NCBI GenBank assembly: GCA_012031955.1
Contig: JAAURZ010000002.1
Span: 1-17,549, forward strand
Direction of reading: 5' to 3'
DNA length: 17,549 bases
Source of the DNA: Bacteroidia bacterium
Lineage (GTDB): Bacteria; Bacteroidota; Bacteroidia; Cytophagales; Cyclobacteriaceae
Shown: positions 1 to 8,566 of the stretch, in pieces
How the letters are laid out: every line of letters starts with the position of its first letter
How positions within the stretch are numbered: the stretch's first letter is position 1
Notes under the pieces: model-generated
What the model saw: the letters and a program-made list of their open reading frames with translations, nothing else
Database searches by the model: none
What the model was told of the DNA's origin: nothing
Made by a program: the position numbers and the translations under genes

Positions 1-1706
1 AATCCATTGTTTTTAATAAGCTTCCATGTTTCTTCCTGAGTTGAACCCCACGGCGTGCGTGCGTTGTCGTAGGCCGATACCGTATGGTCGGCATTTCCTT
101 CATTAAAAGGCTTATCCCAGGCGATGGGCCATATGCGAACGCTGTCGGATGGCATATCGTAGTATCCTCGTGTGGCTAGCGACGAGTTGGTTTCCGTGGC
201 AATAAACTTCTGACCGGAATATGTAGTGGGGAAATCTTTGTATATCTGATGCGCATAGTTGTAGCCGATCAAATCCAGCACGCCTGAGCGAATAACCGGC
301 GAATCGGGATTCTGGTTGTTGCAGCCTGCGGTAATTGGTCTGGCGTCGTCCAGTGAGCGAACAATGCCGGCGAGTTCAGTGGCTATCACGGTGCCAAGGC
401 TGTCGTTCACGTCCCATTGTTCATTCACTTCATTACCGATGCTCCATATCATTACACTCGCATGGTTGCGGTCACGCCGCAACTGGTCTTCGAGGTCGCG
501 GCGATGCCACTCATCCCAGTACAGGTGGTAGTCGTAGTCGACTTTCTGTTTCTTCCACATATCGAATGCTTCATCCATTACAATAAATCCCATGCGGTCG
601 CACAGGTCAAGCAGTCTGGATGCGGGCGGGTTGTGCGAGGTCCGGATTGCGTTGACGCCCATCGCTTTCATAATTTCCAACTGGCGCTCGGCCGCGCGTT
701 CGTAGAAAGCGGCACCCAGGCATCCGAAGTCATGGTGCAGGCATACACCGCGCAACTTCATCGGTTCGCCGTTCAGTGAAAAACCCTTCGCCGCGTCGAA
801 GGCAAAAGAGCGTACGCCAAATGTTGTCTCGTACTCGTCAACGATCTTTCCATCAATTACTATTTCAGTGATCGCGCGATACAAGTAAGGACTGTCCACC
901 GACCACAGAACAGGGTCGGACAATTCAAATTGCTGATCGACAGTAGCCGTGGTGTCTGCGGTGACGATGACATCACTAGACGTCTTGGACGTGACCGAGC
1001 CATCGGTCTTGACGATCGCGGTATTCACTTTAACAGCTTGGTTATTCGACAACGTGTTGCGGATGGTGACACTCAATGTTGCCGATGCCTTGTTGTAGGT
1101 GACGACGGGGGTTCGAATGTAGGTGCCCAAATAGTCGACGTGCACGCGACCGGTCTTTATCAATACAACGTCGCGGTAGATACCGGAACCGGAATACCAC
1201 CTGGAGTTAGGCTGATCGGCATTGTCGACGCGGACAGCCACGATGTTGCGCTGATCGATTTTTAGGTGCGGCGTGAGATCATACTGAAAATTGATGTACC
1301 CGTTCGGTCGCTTGCCCAGCCATTGCCCGTTAATCCACACTTCGCTGTTGCGATAAGCACCGTCGAACTGGATGTAGATTTTCTTGTCCGCATCTGCTTG
1401 CGAGATGGCGAACGACTTCCGGTACCAACCAATTCCACCGGGCAACGCGCCGCCCCCAACGCCGGCTGGGTTCGTTTCGGAAAACTCACCTTCAATGCTC
1501 CAGTCGTGCGGCAAGTCCAGCATACGCCACGAACTGTCGTCGAACGATGGTTCTTTCGACGCAGGGTAATCGCCCAACGCAAATTTCCACCCGGCGTTGA
1601 AGTCGAGGATTTCGCGTACCTGGTGCGTCGATTGGTTTGTGCAAGACCATGCGCAAACCCCGACGATGACAAGGGTGAGGTAGTTTCTTATTTTCGTTAG
1701 AAGCAT
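1..1706 (-). CDS. Glycoside hydrolase family 2 protein (beta-galactosidase-like), 3' end outside window
   Basis: An open frame runs from ATG at 1706 to the left edge, giving 568 codons with no stop. The N-terminus (MLLTKIRNYLTLVIVGVCAW) is a hydrophobic export signal ending in a Cys (AWSC), so a lipoprotein is possible although the lipobox is imperfect. The GH2 sugar-binding domain lies at about residues 30-180, with the family signatures VRVDN and SRWYSGSGIYRDV. An Ig-like domain follows to about 310. The TIM barrel then begins with LRGVCLHHD and AIRTSHNPP. The likely acid/base is E426 (SIGNEV) and the likely nucleophile is E505 (ATETNSS); the spacing of 79 suits GH2. The enzyme should release a terminal beta-linked sugar, most often galactose, outside the cytoplasm. 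Substrate cannot be fixed from sequence; beta-mannosidase or glucuronidase activity is less likely. This gene shows no frameshift. Confidence 0.9.
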   Translation of the reverse strand, partial: MLLTKIRNYLTLVIVGVCAWSCTNQSTHQVREILDFNAGWKFALGDYPASKEPSFDDSSWRMLDLPHDWSIEGEFSETNPAGVGGGALPGGIGWYRKSFAISQADADKKIYIQFDGAYRNSEVWINGQWLGKRPNGYINFQYDLTPHLKIDQRNIVAVRVDNADQPNSRWYSGSGIYRDVVLIKTGRVHVDYLGTYIRTPVVTYNKASATLSVTIRNTLSNNQAVKVNTAIVKTDGSVTSKTSSDVIVTADTTATVDQQFELSDPVLWSVDSPYLYRAITEIVIDGKIVDEYETTFGVRSFAFDAAKGFSLNGEPMKLRGVCLHHDFGCLGAAFYERAAERQLEIMKAMGVNAIRTSHNPPASRLLDLCDRMGFIVMDEAFDMWKKQKVDYDYHLYWDEWHRRDLEDQLRRDRNHASVMIWSIGNEVNEQWDVNDSLGTVIATELAGIVRSLDDARPITAGCNNQNPDSPVIRSGVLDLIGYNYAHQIYKDFPTTYSGQKFIATETNSSLATRGYYDMPSDSVRIWPIAWDKPFNEGNADHTVSAYDNARTPWGSTQEETWKLIKNNG

Positions 1707-1855
1707 GCTGTTCAATTTTCCAAACCAAGGTACCGGAATAACCTGGCATCAGCGGCGGACTTTTGTAGCGTATTGGGATGTGAAATGTTAAAAAGACTGC
1801 AATGGATGTATTGGGCGATTTATTAGCGAGCAGCAACCAGTAGGGGCAATATTCA

Positions 1856-1876
1856 TTTCATATCGATATTATGAAA
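1856..1876. promoter_or_regulatory. Short inverted repeat upstream of the GH2 gene
   Basis: TTTCAT (1856-1861) and ATGAAA (1871-1876) form a 6-bp dyad around the core, and ATATCGATAT (1860-1869) inside it is a perfect 10-bp palindrome. It lies about 150 bp upstream of the GH2 start in an AT-rich gap (1707-1959) that has no credible gene. It could be an operator for the GH2 gene, but short AT palindromes arise by chance. Confidence 0.25.
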
Positions 1877-1959
1877 GGTAATAAAGCGCAATACAATTCT
1901 GGCTGTCAACACATTGCAACGACTGTGCCCTATCTGCGTATCCTGGATGTTCTACTCAG

Positions 1960-2184
1960 TCAAAAGTCCAACAACTTCTTGGGCTCAACACCCAGACCTT
2001 TGGCCAGCGCCAGAATCGTGCTGAGCGTAGGGCTCCGCTCACCTTGCTCAAACCTGATTACCTGGCTCCTGGCCACTTCGCACCTGAAGGCCAAAGCCTC
2101 TTGTGTCAGGTTCCTGGATTCTCTCAGTCGTCTCAAATTGTTGCCAAAAGCTTTAATGTATTTGGCGTTTCTTGTTGTACCCAC
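1960..2184 (-). CDS. Small XRE-family (HTH_3) transcriptional regulator
   Basis: This is a single-domain DNA-binding protein of 74 residues if it starts at GTG 2184. The HTH core carries NLTQEALAF, ARSQVIRFEQGERSP and STILALAKGLGVEP, the usual Cro/CI-type helix-turn-helix of about 55 residues ending in the 'EPKKLLDF' tail. The frame could also start at ATG 2241, giving 93 residues. I prefer GTG 2184 because bacteroidetal homologues begin right before TRN-KYI-AFGNNLRRLR, and because the longer start would encode protein through two palindromes and abut a promoter element of the facing gene. Such proteins usually act as dimers on palindromic operators and often control themselves. The candidate operators lie at 2202-2235. 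It faces the small gene at 2267. Confidence 0.85.
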   Translation of the reverse strand: MGTTRNAKYIKAFGNNLRRLRESRNLTQEALAFRCEVARSQVIRFEQGERSPTLSTILALAKGLGVEPKKLLDF

Positions 2185-2201
2185 TACCCCGAAAGTCGAA
2201 A

Positions 2202-2235
2202 ATGATCGATCATGGTAGTGTAGCCAATTGGCTAC
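2202..2235. promoter_or_regulatory. Two phased perfect palindromes, candidate operator
   Basis: ATGATCGATCAT (2202-2213) is a perfect 12-bp palindrome and GTAGCCAATTGGCTAC (2220-2235) is a perfect 16-bp palindrome. Their centres are exactly 20 bp apart, about two helical turns, so bound dimers would sit on the same DNA face. A third, weaker dyad, TTACA-TT-TGTAA (2241-2252), is centred 19 bp further on. All three lie between the XRE gene and the divergent small gene, and the third covers a -7-like promoter element. Binding by the neighbouring XRE protein is inference. Confidence 0.5.
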
Positions 2236-2241
2236 TTTCAT

Positions 2242-2249
2242 TACATTTG
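2242..2249 (+). promoter_or_regulatory. Bacteroidetes-type -7 element (TACATTTG)
   Basis: TACATTTG matches the Bacteroidetes primary-sigma -7 consensus TAnnTTTG exactly and ends 17 bp before ATG 2267. That would put transcription start near 2255 and leave a very short leader. No convincing TTG at the usual 19-21 bp upstream is seen. Its position argues against the upstream in-frame ATG at 2228 as the start of the small plus-strand gene. Confidence 0.4.
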
Positions 2250-2266
2250 TAAAACTTTCGAAACGA

Positions 2267-2587
2267 ATGATGAAAAATTCAGAAACCGCATATCCACCTG
2301 CCGCGAATCGTCAAGAATCCGTCATAGTCAAATTGATCATGGCGGACCTGAGAAACAGGGGGCTATTCAAAACACTCCGCTCTGTCGGCTTGGAAGGAAG
2401 CTGGTGCGAGACAGACTTGAGTGAAGTCATCTTTGCCTGCCTTGGAATTGATAATCCACGCGATTGGCACTTCTTACATTATTACCAAATGCTCGACACG
2501 CATACCGAACGGCTGACGCAGGATGCAAAAACGTTAACAGCCAGTGCGATGACTATTTATAGTTGGATGAATCTTCGATTCAAATAA
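2267..2587 (+). CDS. Conserved hypothetical protein, 106 aa, paired with XRE regulator
   Basis: I do not recognise a named domain. The product is a small soluble protein without signal peptide or membrane segment. It has an acidic central stretch (WCETDLSEVIFACLGI) followed by aromatic-rich helices (DWHFLHYYQMLDTH) and a predicted helical tail. The general layout, with a DLSEVIF-like motif, then a G-D/N pair, then a YY helix, resembles a family of short bacteroidetal proteins of unknown function; this is recollection, not a search. The start is ATG 2267 or the adjacent ATG 2270, since the -7-like element at 2242-2249 lies just upstream. An ATG at 2228 would give 119 residues and is less likely. 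It diverges from the XRE gene across a palindromic region, so shared control is plausible. Confidence 0.65.
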   Translation: MMKNSETAYPPAANRQESVIVKLIMADLRNRGLFKTLRSVGLEGSWCETDLSEVIFACLGIDNPRDWHFLHYYQMLDTHTERLTQDAKTLTASAMTIYSWMNLRFK

Positions 2588-2671
2588 CCCTTGCGCGGGA
2601 ACATACGCGATCATCGCCGATCGTCAATTTTCAGAAATCGTGTTAACTTGTGATTCTTTCCGAACTGGTTT

Positions 2672-3073
2672 ATGGTTTCAAATGTCATCCACTCCAATCT
2701 CCTGCTCCGCGCGATAGTTGCCATCATCTTGCTTACGCACAGCATTCCCGGCATGTTCGACGGTGGTGTGAATGCGTTCGGCAGTCTGTATTTGAATGAG
2801 ATCGGGTTCGCTCCGCTCGGTGTACCGATAGCCTGGGCCATCAAGCTGTCGCACGTAGCCTGCGCAGTTGCGCTCGTTGCAAACCGGTACGTTGTCGCCG
2901 CCTGTATCGTCACCATTTTTGTATTGGTGATGGGCATCATCATGGTTCACTTGCCCGAAGGTTGGTATGTAGTAGGTGGCGGGCGAAACGGCATCGAATA
3001 TAATGTGCTGCTAATTGTTGTGCTCCTCCATGTGATGTTCGCACACGTTCGGAAAAAAACGGGAACGATCTGA
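2672..3073 (+). CDS. DoxX-like small membrane protein
   Basis: The product has 133 residues and four hydrophobic segments, at about residues 10-28 (LLLRAIVAIILLTHSIPGMF), 50-69, 72-92 and 108-125. This is the size and topology of DoxX/DoxX-like proteins. The early H-x-IPGMFDGG and the mid-protein K-LSH segment fit that family. DoxX members are inner-membrane proteins linked to quinone- or thiol-dependent redox chemistry in a few cases, but most have no known role. The gene stands alone on the plus strand, 84 bp after the small hypothetical gene, and converges on the GH3 gene with 45 bp between stops. No clear terminator hairpin is visible in that gap. The call rests on topology and general resemblance. 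Confidence 0.7.
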   Translation: MVSNVIHSNLLLRAIVAIILLTHSIPGMFDGGVNAFGSLYLNEIGFAPLGVPIAWAIKLSHVACAVALVANRYVVAACIVTIFVLVMGIIMVHLPEGWYVVGGGRNGIEYNVLLIVVLLHVMFAHVRKKTGTI

Positions 3074-3118
3074 TTCTGCCTTCAACCCATCACGGATCCA
3101 TTTGGCGAAGAACACCGG

Positions 3119-5772
3119 CTACGGCTTCACGTGCAACATCCCTTTCAAACGGATATCGCGGGACGACGCCCCGATCATGATACGAAATGAGCCCGGCTCC
3201 ACCACGCGTTCCATTTTCTCGTTGAGCATCGTCAACATGGCGGAGTCGAGGCTGAAGGTTATTTCACGCGCCTCCTGGTTGGCAAGATGTATTCGTTGGA
3301 ATCCTTTCAGCTCCATCACCGGTCTTGCCACAGACGCAAGTTCGTCCTGAACATAAAGTTGTATCACCTCGTCGCCGGCAAATGGTCCACTGTTCCTGAT
3401 TTTGAAATGGACCGTCGTGGATTCGTCTCTGCCGATGGTTTCTTTTTCCAGGCGAAAGTCAGTGTACTCGAATGTTGAATAGCTGAGGCCGAAGCCAAAC
3501 GGAAACAGCGGCAGGCCCGACAGGTTATAATAGTCGTCGCCACGGCCTGTTGGTTTGTGGTTGTACACCAATGGCAACTGTGCCTCATCTGTTGGAAAGG
3601 TGATTGGTAGCCGCCCTGCCGGGTTGTAATCGCCGAACAGTATCTGCGCCACTGCGTTGCCGCCTTCCTCGCCAGGGTACCACGCATCGACGATTGCGTC
3701 GACGTTGTCAATCCAGTTGCGCATTGTAATGGCGCTTCCCCCTGTCAACACAACAACGACCGGCTTGCCCACTGCGGCGATTCTGCGAATCATCTCTTCC
3801 TGTCTGCCTGGAAGGGCCAGGGATGCACGGTCCTGAAACTCTCCTTCATGGATGCCGGCCACCACAATCGTTACGTCGGCACGGCGGGCCGCGTTGACGG
3901 CGTCGACAATTTTAGCTTCATCGTCGCTGTCGACGGTCGCATTCCATATCAGCCGTATCCGCCCGTTGCCTACGGGCTCAAAGAACTCAATCTGTAAACC
4001 GTAGGCGCGGCCCTTCTCGAACGTGAATTCAACGAGCCGGGTCGTATAGGTCTGTTTCTTCCAATTGTCTATTAGCAACCGGCCATCGATAAACAAGCGG
4101 AAACCATCGTTGCCGTCGAGTCCGATCTTAAAAGTGCCCGACCTGGGCGATTTCAATTTTCCGCTCCATCGGGCTGAGAAAAAATCTTTGTGTATCGCCG
4201 GCGCGGGTGAGCCGAGCGTCCACATGAAATCCAATTGCTGTACTTGCGTCACAACTTCTGGGGTACCCGACAACGCAATGTTGTTGAAGTACTCGGCCTT
4301 CATGCCTTTTAGTTTTCCGCTGGAAAGATATTCGGCCGAAATAGCTTCCCACGTGCGCGACTCACGTAAGCAGCCGGGCTCATACAACACCTGCTGGCCC
4401 GCGGCACGTGTCCGCACTCCTTCTAAGATGCTTACCACTTTGTTGCCGGTTCCGCTGTATCCGCCCAGCCGCGCAGCGACGGCGTCTTCGCCGATCACGG
4501 CAATTGTTCTCGCCTGGTTGCTCAACGGACAAAACCTGGCTTTCATTTTTTAGTAGCACGATAGATTCCGCTGCCGCCCTGCGCGCCAATTCCTTGTGTT
4601 CCACGTTCGTCAGATCGTTCCATTCATTTTCGTCTACATACGGATTTTCGAAAAGCCCAAGCTCGAATTTTGCGCGCAGCACACGCGAAACAGCATCATC
4701 AATTCGCTGCTTGCCGATGCGACCGTCGAGGAATGGAGGGATAAAAAGTTTATAGTGGTCGTACTGTGTTTGAAAAATCACGTCGAGGCCTGCGTTAATC
4801 GCCTGGGCCCCTGCTTCAGGGTAGTCTGCCGACGTGTTGTGCAGCACGGTGGAACCGCCGGTGGCGCCTGCGTCTGAGATCACAAAGCCATCGAATGCCC
4901 ACGCTGTTTTAAGCAAGTCTGTCAGCAGCCAGTGACTGGCAGTGGCTGGAGTGCCATCGACAGAATTGTAGCTGGTCATGACAGAACGCGCGCCGGCTTC
5001 ATTGAAAGCTGCCTTGAATGGCGGAAAATGAATTTCTTCCAACAGCCTTTTATTGTGATGAATCGGATAGCTGTCTCTGCCGCCGTCGCCCACGTTGGCG
5101 ATGAAGTGTTTGGGAGTCGTGATTATACCCAGTTGCTCGAAGGCGCGCATGTAGGCCACGCCCATGGCGGCTGCGAGCAAGGGGTCTTCGCCATACGTTT
5201 CCTCCACCCTGCCCCAGCGCACGTCGGTCGCCATGTTTACAACCGGCGAAAGCACCTGGCGAATGCCTCTGGCGGCGGTCTCCTTCGCAATCGCTGTGGC
5301 CACTTCGCGCATGAGCGTGGTGTCGAACGTGGCCGCGAGCGCGATCGACTGCGGAAATGCTGTAGCGCCCTCGCGCACGAGGCCATGCAGTGCTTCATCG
5401 AAAGGGATGATCGGAATTCCTAGCCTGGTTTTTTCCACGAAGAATTTCTGAATGGCGTTGATCTTTCGCGCGAGTGCACGTCCATTCTCGCGGGTGTCTA
5501 GGTGAGCATCTGCTGTGCTGCGCCCGCGTTGTCGGCGCTTGCGCTCACCTGCAATCCGAAAATGCCATTCCGGAATTGACCCGGTTCAAGGTGATCGAGG
5601 TCGCCGGGTATCATGAACAGCTGAAAAATTTTTCCTCCGGCGTCATGCGCTGCAGCAGATCGTTGACTCTGGCTTCGACAGGCAGATTCGGGTCCTTGTA
5701 GGGCGGTTGTCGTTGCTGTGCATGCACAACTGAAGACGCAAAGCAGCAGGCGAGCAGAAAACGCGCAATCAT
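3119..5772 (-). CDS. Glycoside hydrolase family 3 beta-glycosidase with PA14 domain, interrupted by three frameshifts
   Basis: Read through three one-base shifts, this encodes about 884 residues. A Sec signal (residues 1-18, ending VVHA) precedes the GH3 N-domain: MTPEEK, then QLFMIPGD, RENGRALARKINAIQ, FDEALHGL, KHFIAN and the nucleophile motif FVISDAGA (about D301). The GH3 C-domain is split by a PA14 insert (about 489-621, KGMKAEYFNN to RLIWN). The acid/base region EGEFQDRASLALPG (Glu about 643-645) follows, then a C-terminal Fn3-like domain. Breaks: at 5624-5633 (A5T5 run, one base short), 5497-5503 (ACCTAG where ACCCTAG would restore frame), and 4526-4535 (one base too many). No other stops occur and catalytic motifs survive on both sides, so sequence error is likelier than decay. 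Its ATG directly follows the GH29 stop (TAA-ATG), implying one transcript. It probably removes beta-glucosyl or beta-xylosyl ends in the periplasm. Confidence 0.85.
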
Positions 5773-7248
5773 TTAATAGAGGGCAATATTTGAAATAAGC
5801 GGGCAGGCTTTGGATGCCTCTATGTTGACGCGCACCTTTCGGGCGGTCAAACTGTCTACCGGCAATATCCGCTTGTGTCCAATGGTGGTTCCTTCTGCGA
5901 TCCTGGTCCACGTGCCGGCGTTCTCCGCTTCAACGTTGAACGACTTCACACGCTGTCCGAGGGCAATGTACTCCTGCAAGACGATGTACTTGACCTGGCG
6001 TTCCGTGCCCATATCTATTTCAATGCTTGCGTTCGTAACGTTATCGTCAGTGGCCCAATAAGTATTGTTGTTGCCGTCGGTAGCATTTGTTGCCAGGTAT
6101 GTATCTGCATTACCTCGCACGTTGGTAGCAAGGGCCATTGCGTTTTGTGCAAGGTTGGTGGCAAACTCACGGTCGATCATTGCGCGCCATTCTCTCAGTG
6201 CCTTCACATCGTTTTCATGGATAAGGCCACGTCTGTCGGGCGGCACGTTGAGCAGCAAGGTGGAACCGCGCCCAACGGAACTCAGGTAGATGGAAAAAAG
6301 CTGTTCAGGTGTTTTCACAAGTGAGTCTTCGCTTGCATGGTAGAACCACCCTTTCCTGATGGACACATCCACCTCGGCGGGTATCCAGTGGGTACCATTC
6401 TCGCTTCCTGTTTCGAGGAGTCTTTCAATGCCTGCCTTGCCGGCATACAGGGTGTCGGGCGTAATTGTGTTCCAATTGGTTTCACCGGCTATGCCCCTTT
6501 CATTTCCGACCCAGCGAACGCCCGGGCCCGCATCGCTGAAGAAGATGACGCCGGGCTCCTTCTCGCGCACCATCGCGAGCGTGGTCGGCCAGTCGTAGTA
6601 GGACGAGCCGTCGATTCGGCGGGTTTCGTTGGCGCCGCCGTAATAGCCGTCGCCGCCATTCGCGCCATCAAACCACATCTCCGACACCGGGCCATAGGCG
6701 TCGAACAGTTCCCGGAGCTGATTGCGATAGTACGCTATATATAAAGGAGTGCCATAGTCCTTGTGGTTCCTGTCCCATGGCGAAAGGTAAACGCCGAATT
6801 TAAGCCCGGCTTTCTTGCATGCATCAGACACTTCGCGCACGATGTCGCCTTCGCCCTTCTTGTACGGGCTGTTCTTTACCGAGTGTTCAGTGTATTGCGA
6901 GGGCCACAGGCAAAATCCATCGTGGTGCTTGCACGTTAGAATAACCATTTTGAAACCAGCCTCTTTCAAGGTCGTTATCCATTGGTTCACGTCGAGCGCC
7001 GCAGGGTTGAAAAGTGCGGGGCTTTCATCGCCATAGCCCCACTCTTTGTCGGTAAAGGTATTGATGGTGAAATGGATGAACGCGTTTGTTTCCATTTCGT
7101 GCCATGCCAACTGCCCGGGTGCAGGCACGGGGAGAACGGCTGCAGGTGGTTCTACAATTCTCTGATTGGAGCACCCCGCGATGCCCACGGCGGCAGTGAC
7201 GAGAATCAGTTTCAGAACAAAATCGGAAACGGCGGTTTTAATGTTCAT
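5773..7248 (-). CDS. GH29 alpha-L-fucosidase lipoprotein with C-terminal F5/8 type C (CBM32-like) domain
   Basis: The chosen start is ATG 7248 (MNIKTAVSDF), because a signal sequence and lipobox IAG-C (Cys26) follow at once. An upstream in-frame ATG at 7314 would add 22 polar residues before the signal. The mature protein has the GH29 fold: FIHFTINTFTDKEWGYGDE, then TCKHHDGFCLWPS, FGVYLSPWDRN and the nucleophile motif SEMWFDGANG (about D194). The catalytic domain ends near LLLNVPPDRRGLI. A discoidin-like carbohydrate-binding domain follows from about residue 370 (TDGNNNTYWATDD, SIEIDMG, VKYIVLQEYI). It should cleave alpha-L-fucosyl ends at the cell surface or in the periplasm. The frame is intact. 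The stop TAA abuts the GH3 ATG, so the pair is probably translated from one mRNA. Confidence 0.93.
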   Translation of the reverse strand: MNIKTAVSDFVLKLILVTAAVGIAGCSNQRIVEPPAAVLPVPAPGQLAWHEMETNAFIHFTINTFTDKEWGYGDESPALFNPAALDVNQWITTLKEAGFKMVILTCKHHDGFCLWPSQYTEHSVKNSPYKKGEGDIVREVSDACKKAGLKFGVYLSPWDRNHKDYGTPLYIAYYRNQLRELFDAYGPVSEMWFDGANGGDGYYGGANETRRIDGSSYYDWPTTLAMVREKEPGVIFFSDAGPGVRWVGNERGIAGETNWNTITPDTLYAGKAGIERLLETGSENGTHWIPAEVDVSIRKGWFYHASEDSLVKTPEQLFSIYLSSVGRGSTLLLNVPPDRRGLIHENDVKALREWRAMIDREFATNLAQNAMALATNVRGNADTYLATNATDGNNNTYWATDDNVTNASIEIDMGTERQVKYIVLQEYIALGQRVKSFNVEAENAGTWTRIAEGTTIGHKRILPVDSLTARKVRVNIEASKACPLISNIALY

Positions 7249-7338
7249 TGCTATTTGGCCGGATTGTTTGCCCTGAATATAGCAACACTTATTTGAACGA
7301 GCCAGCGCCGCCATGACGCCGTGGTGAAATTACGTCGA

Positions 7339-8364
7339 TCATCCGACTTGTCTCTGGTGTATAAACGCCGACATCTGTCGCGAGCACCTGTCGAGGTTGA
7401 CTATGCAGCTTTTGAGATTTTCAAAAATCATGTTTCGCTCGCCCGGCTCGCAGCCATTCATGCGCAGCAGTTCGACAAGGCCCATCATGGTGGCGATCGG
7501 TCCGCGTATTTTGTGCGATGTCATGAACGCAATTTGTTCGAGGTCTTCGATGTACAGAGAACGCTCTTCCTCCGCATTTTTCAAGGCGGTTACGTCCCGG
7601 CCTATGGTGATCACTTCCGCCAGGCTGCCCCTTTGATCGAAGATGGCTCTCAACCTCCCGTACACCCATACGGGCGCCCCCTCCACATTATTTAATTAGA
7701 AGAATGCCCGATATCTCGGGTGATTCAGGCGACAGTTCAAATACCCGTCGGATTACTTCTTCGGGCATACCAAGAATGGGATGATGGAGAATGTGCGTTC
7801 CCAGTAGTTGATCCGCGCGCTTACCCACAAATGAGCAATAGCTCGCATTCACAAAAACACGCATTCCATTTTGTCGCAAATAGAGATCAGGTCAGGGTGT
7901 TCTTCCAGCAGCGAACGGTATCTTGACTCGCTCTTCACAGGAGCAGACCTGAACGCAGCTCTTTCAGAAGCGGCAGATGTGTGTTGAGGCAGCGACCTAA
8001 GCATGAGGTAAGCGATTTCAAATTCGCCCTGCACCTCGGGATTGAGGTAAATATTCACCCTCACCCAGTAACTATGCGTGTGCTTTGAAAGAATGGACCT
8101 GAGGTCGCCATCGGGATGTTTCGTGAGTTCGTCAAACGTGAGACGACTGTCGTCGACGAGGTACAGCAGCCGCAATTCCTCCAGGGTTCGCGCCTCCAGC
8201 AGCTCGCGTGGCTGACCGACAGCCGCACAAAACGGGTCGTTGGCCCATCGAAGTTTGTAGGCGGAATCAAAAAGCGCAGACGCAATGCCTGCCGTTTGTG
8301 CATCGAGCCGGCGTGTAAACTGGTTGTGCCTGGCTGCCGACGATTGGCCGTTGTGTTCCATCAT
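7339..8364 (-). CDS. PAS-PAS-HisKA-like H-box signalling protein without an ATPase domain, interrupted by two frameshifts
   Basis: Corrected length is about 341 residues. A first PAS-like domain (about 15-135, ALFDSAYKLRWANDPF) and a second PAS (about 145-265, LLEEHPDLISICDKNGMRVF, AEVITIGRDVTALKNAEEER) are followed by a short helical phosphoacceptor-like module, LEQIAFMTSHKIRGPIATMM, with H284 in the H-box position. The protein ends 57 residues later; no HATPase_c (N, G1, G2 boxes) exists, and the next gene starts within about 90 bp, so this is not a simple truncation by a break. Breaks: near 7871-7876 (AAAA where AAAAA restores DKNGMRV) and 7688-7694 (one extra base). No signal or membrane segment is seen, so it is cytosolic. 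The start ATG 8364 is chosen over TTG 8406. It could act as a phosphotransfer scaffold or a co-sensor; the role is unknown. Confidence 0.75.
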
Positions 8365-8425
8365 GAGCGTGCAAAGTTTCTTCAAAGTTTGCCCATTTCT
8401 TTTCAAAGGTCAGCGAAATAAGCCA

Positions 8426-8466
8426 GACAAAGGGGTTGACAATTGGGTGGACAAGGGGGTAGACAA
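8426..8466. repeat. 12-bp tandem repeat GACAAnnGGGTn, 3.4 copies
   Basis: Units are GACAAAGGGGTT (8426-8437), GACAATTGGGTG (8438-8449), GACAAGGGGGTA (8450-8461) and a partial GACAAG (8462-8467). On the other strand the unit reads TTGTCnACCC. The array lies between the divergent PAS and CHASE3-HTH genes, 60-140 bp from each start. It could be a set of regulator-binding iterons or a length-variable promoter spacer. Confidence 0.8.
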
Positions 8467-8566
8467 GCGTCCCAAGGCCTGTTTCAATCGGATGCGATTT
8501 TCGGCGGAAGAGCCCTCAAAATTCGGTAACTTTAGAGTGAGCCCTTTGTGTACAGCACCTGCCTCC

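Noticed and set aside
316..1700. Several plus-strand and alternate-frame open frames across 316-1836
   Set aside because: They lie opposite or out of frame with the GH2 gene, whose frame carries all family motifs; their translations show no domain.
2608..2623. Hairpin CGATC-6 nt-GATCG after the 106-residue gene, followed by T-rich sequence
   Set aside because: A 5-bp stem and a broken T tract are too weak to call an intrinsic terminator.
8426..8466. The 12-bp repeat as a CRISPR fragment or as coding for a VDKG-type peptide repeat
   Set aside because: Units are adjacent with no spacers, and the coding option would need the CHASE3-HTH protein to start far upstream of its first membrane helix.
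8526..8533. TAACTTTA as a -7 promoter element for the CHASE3-HTH gene
   Set aside because: It has one mismatch to TAnnTTTG and no TTG at the right upstream distance; too weak to annotate.
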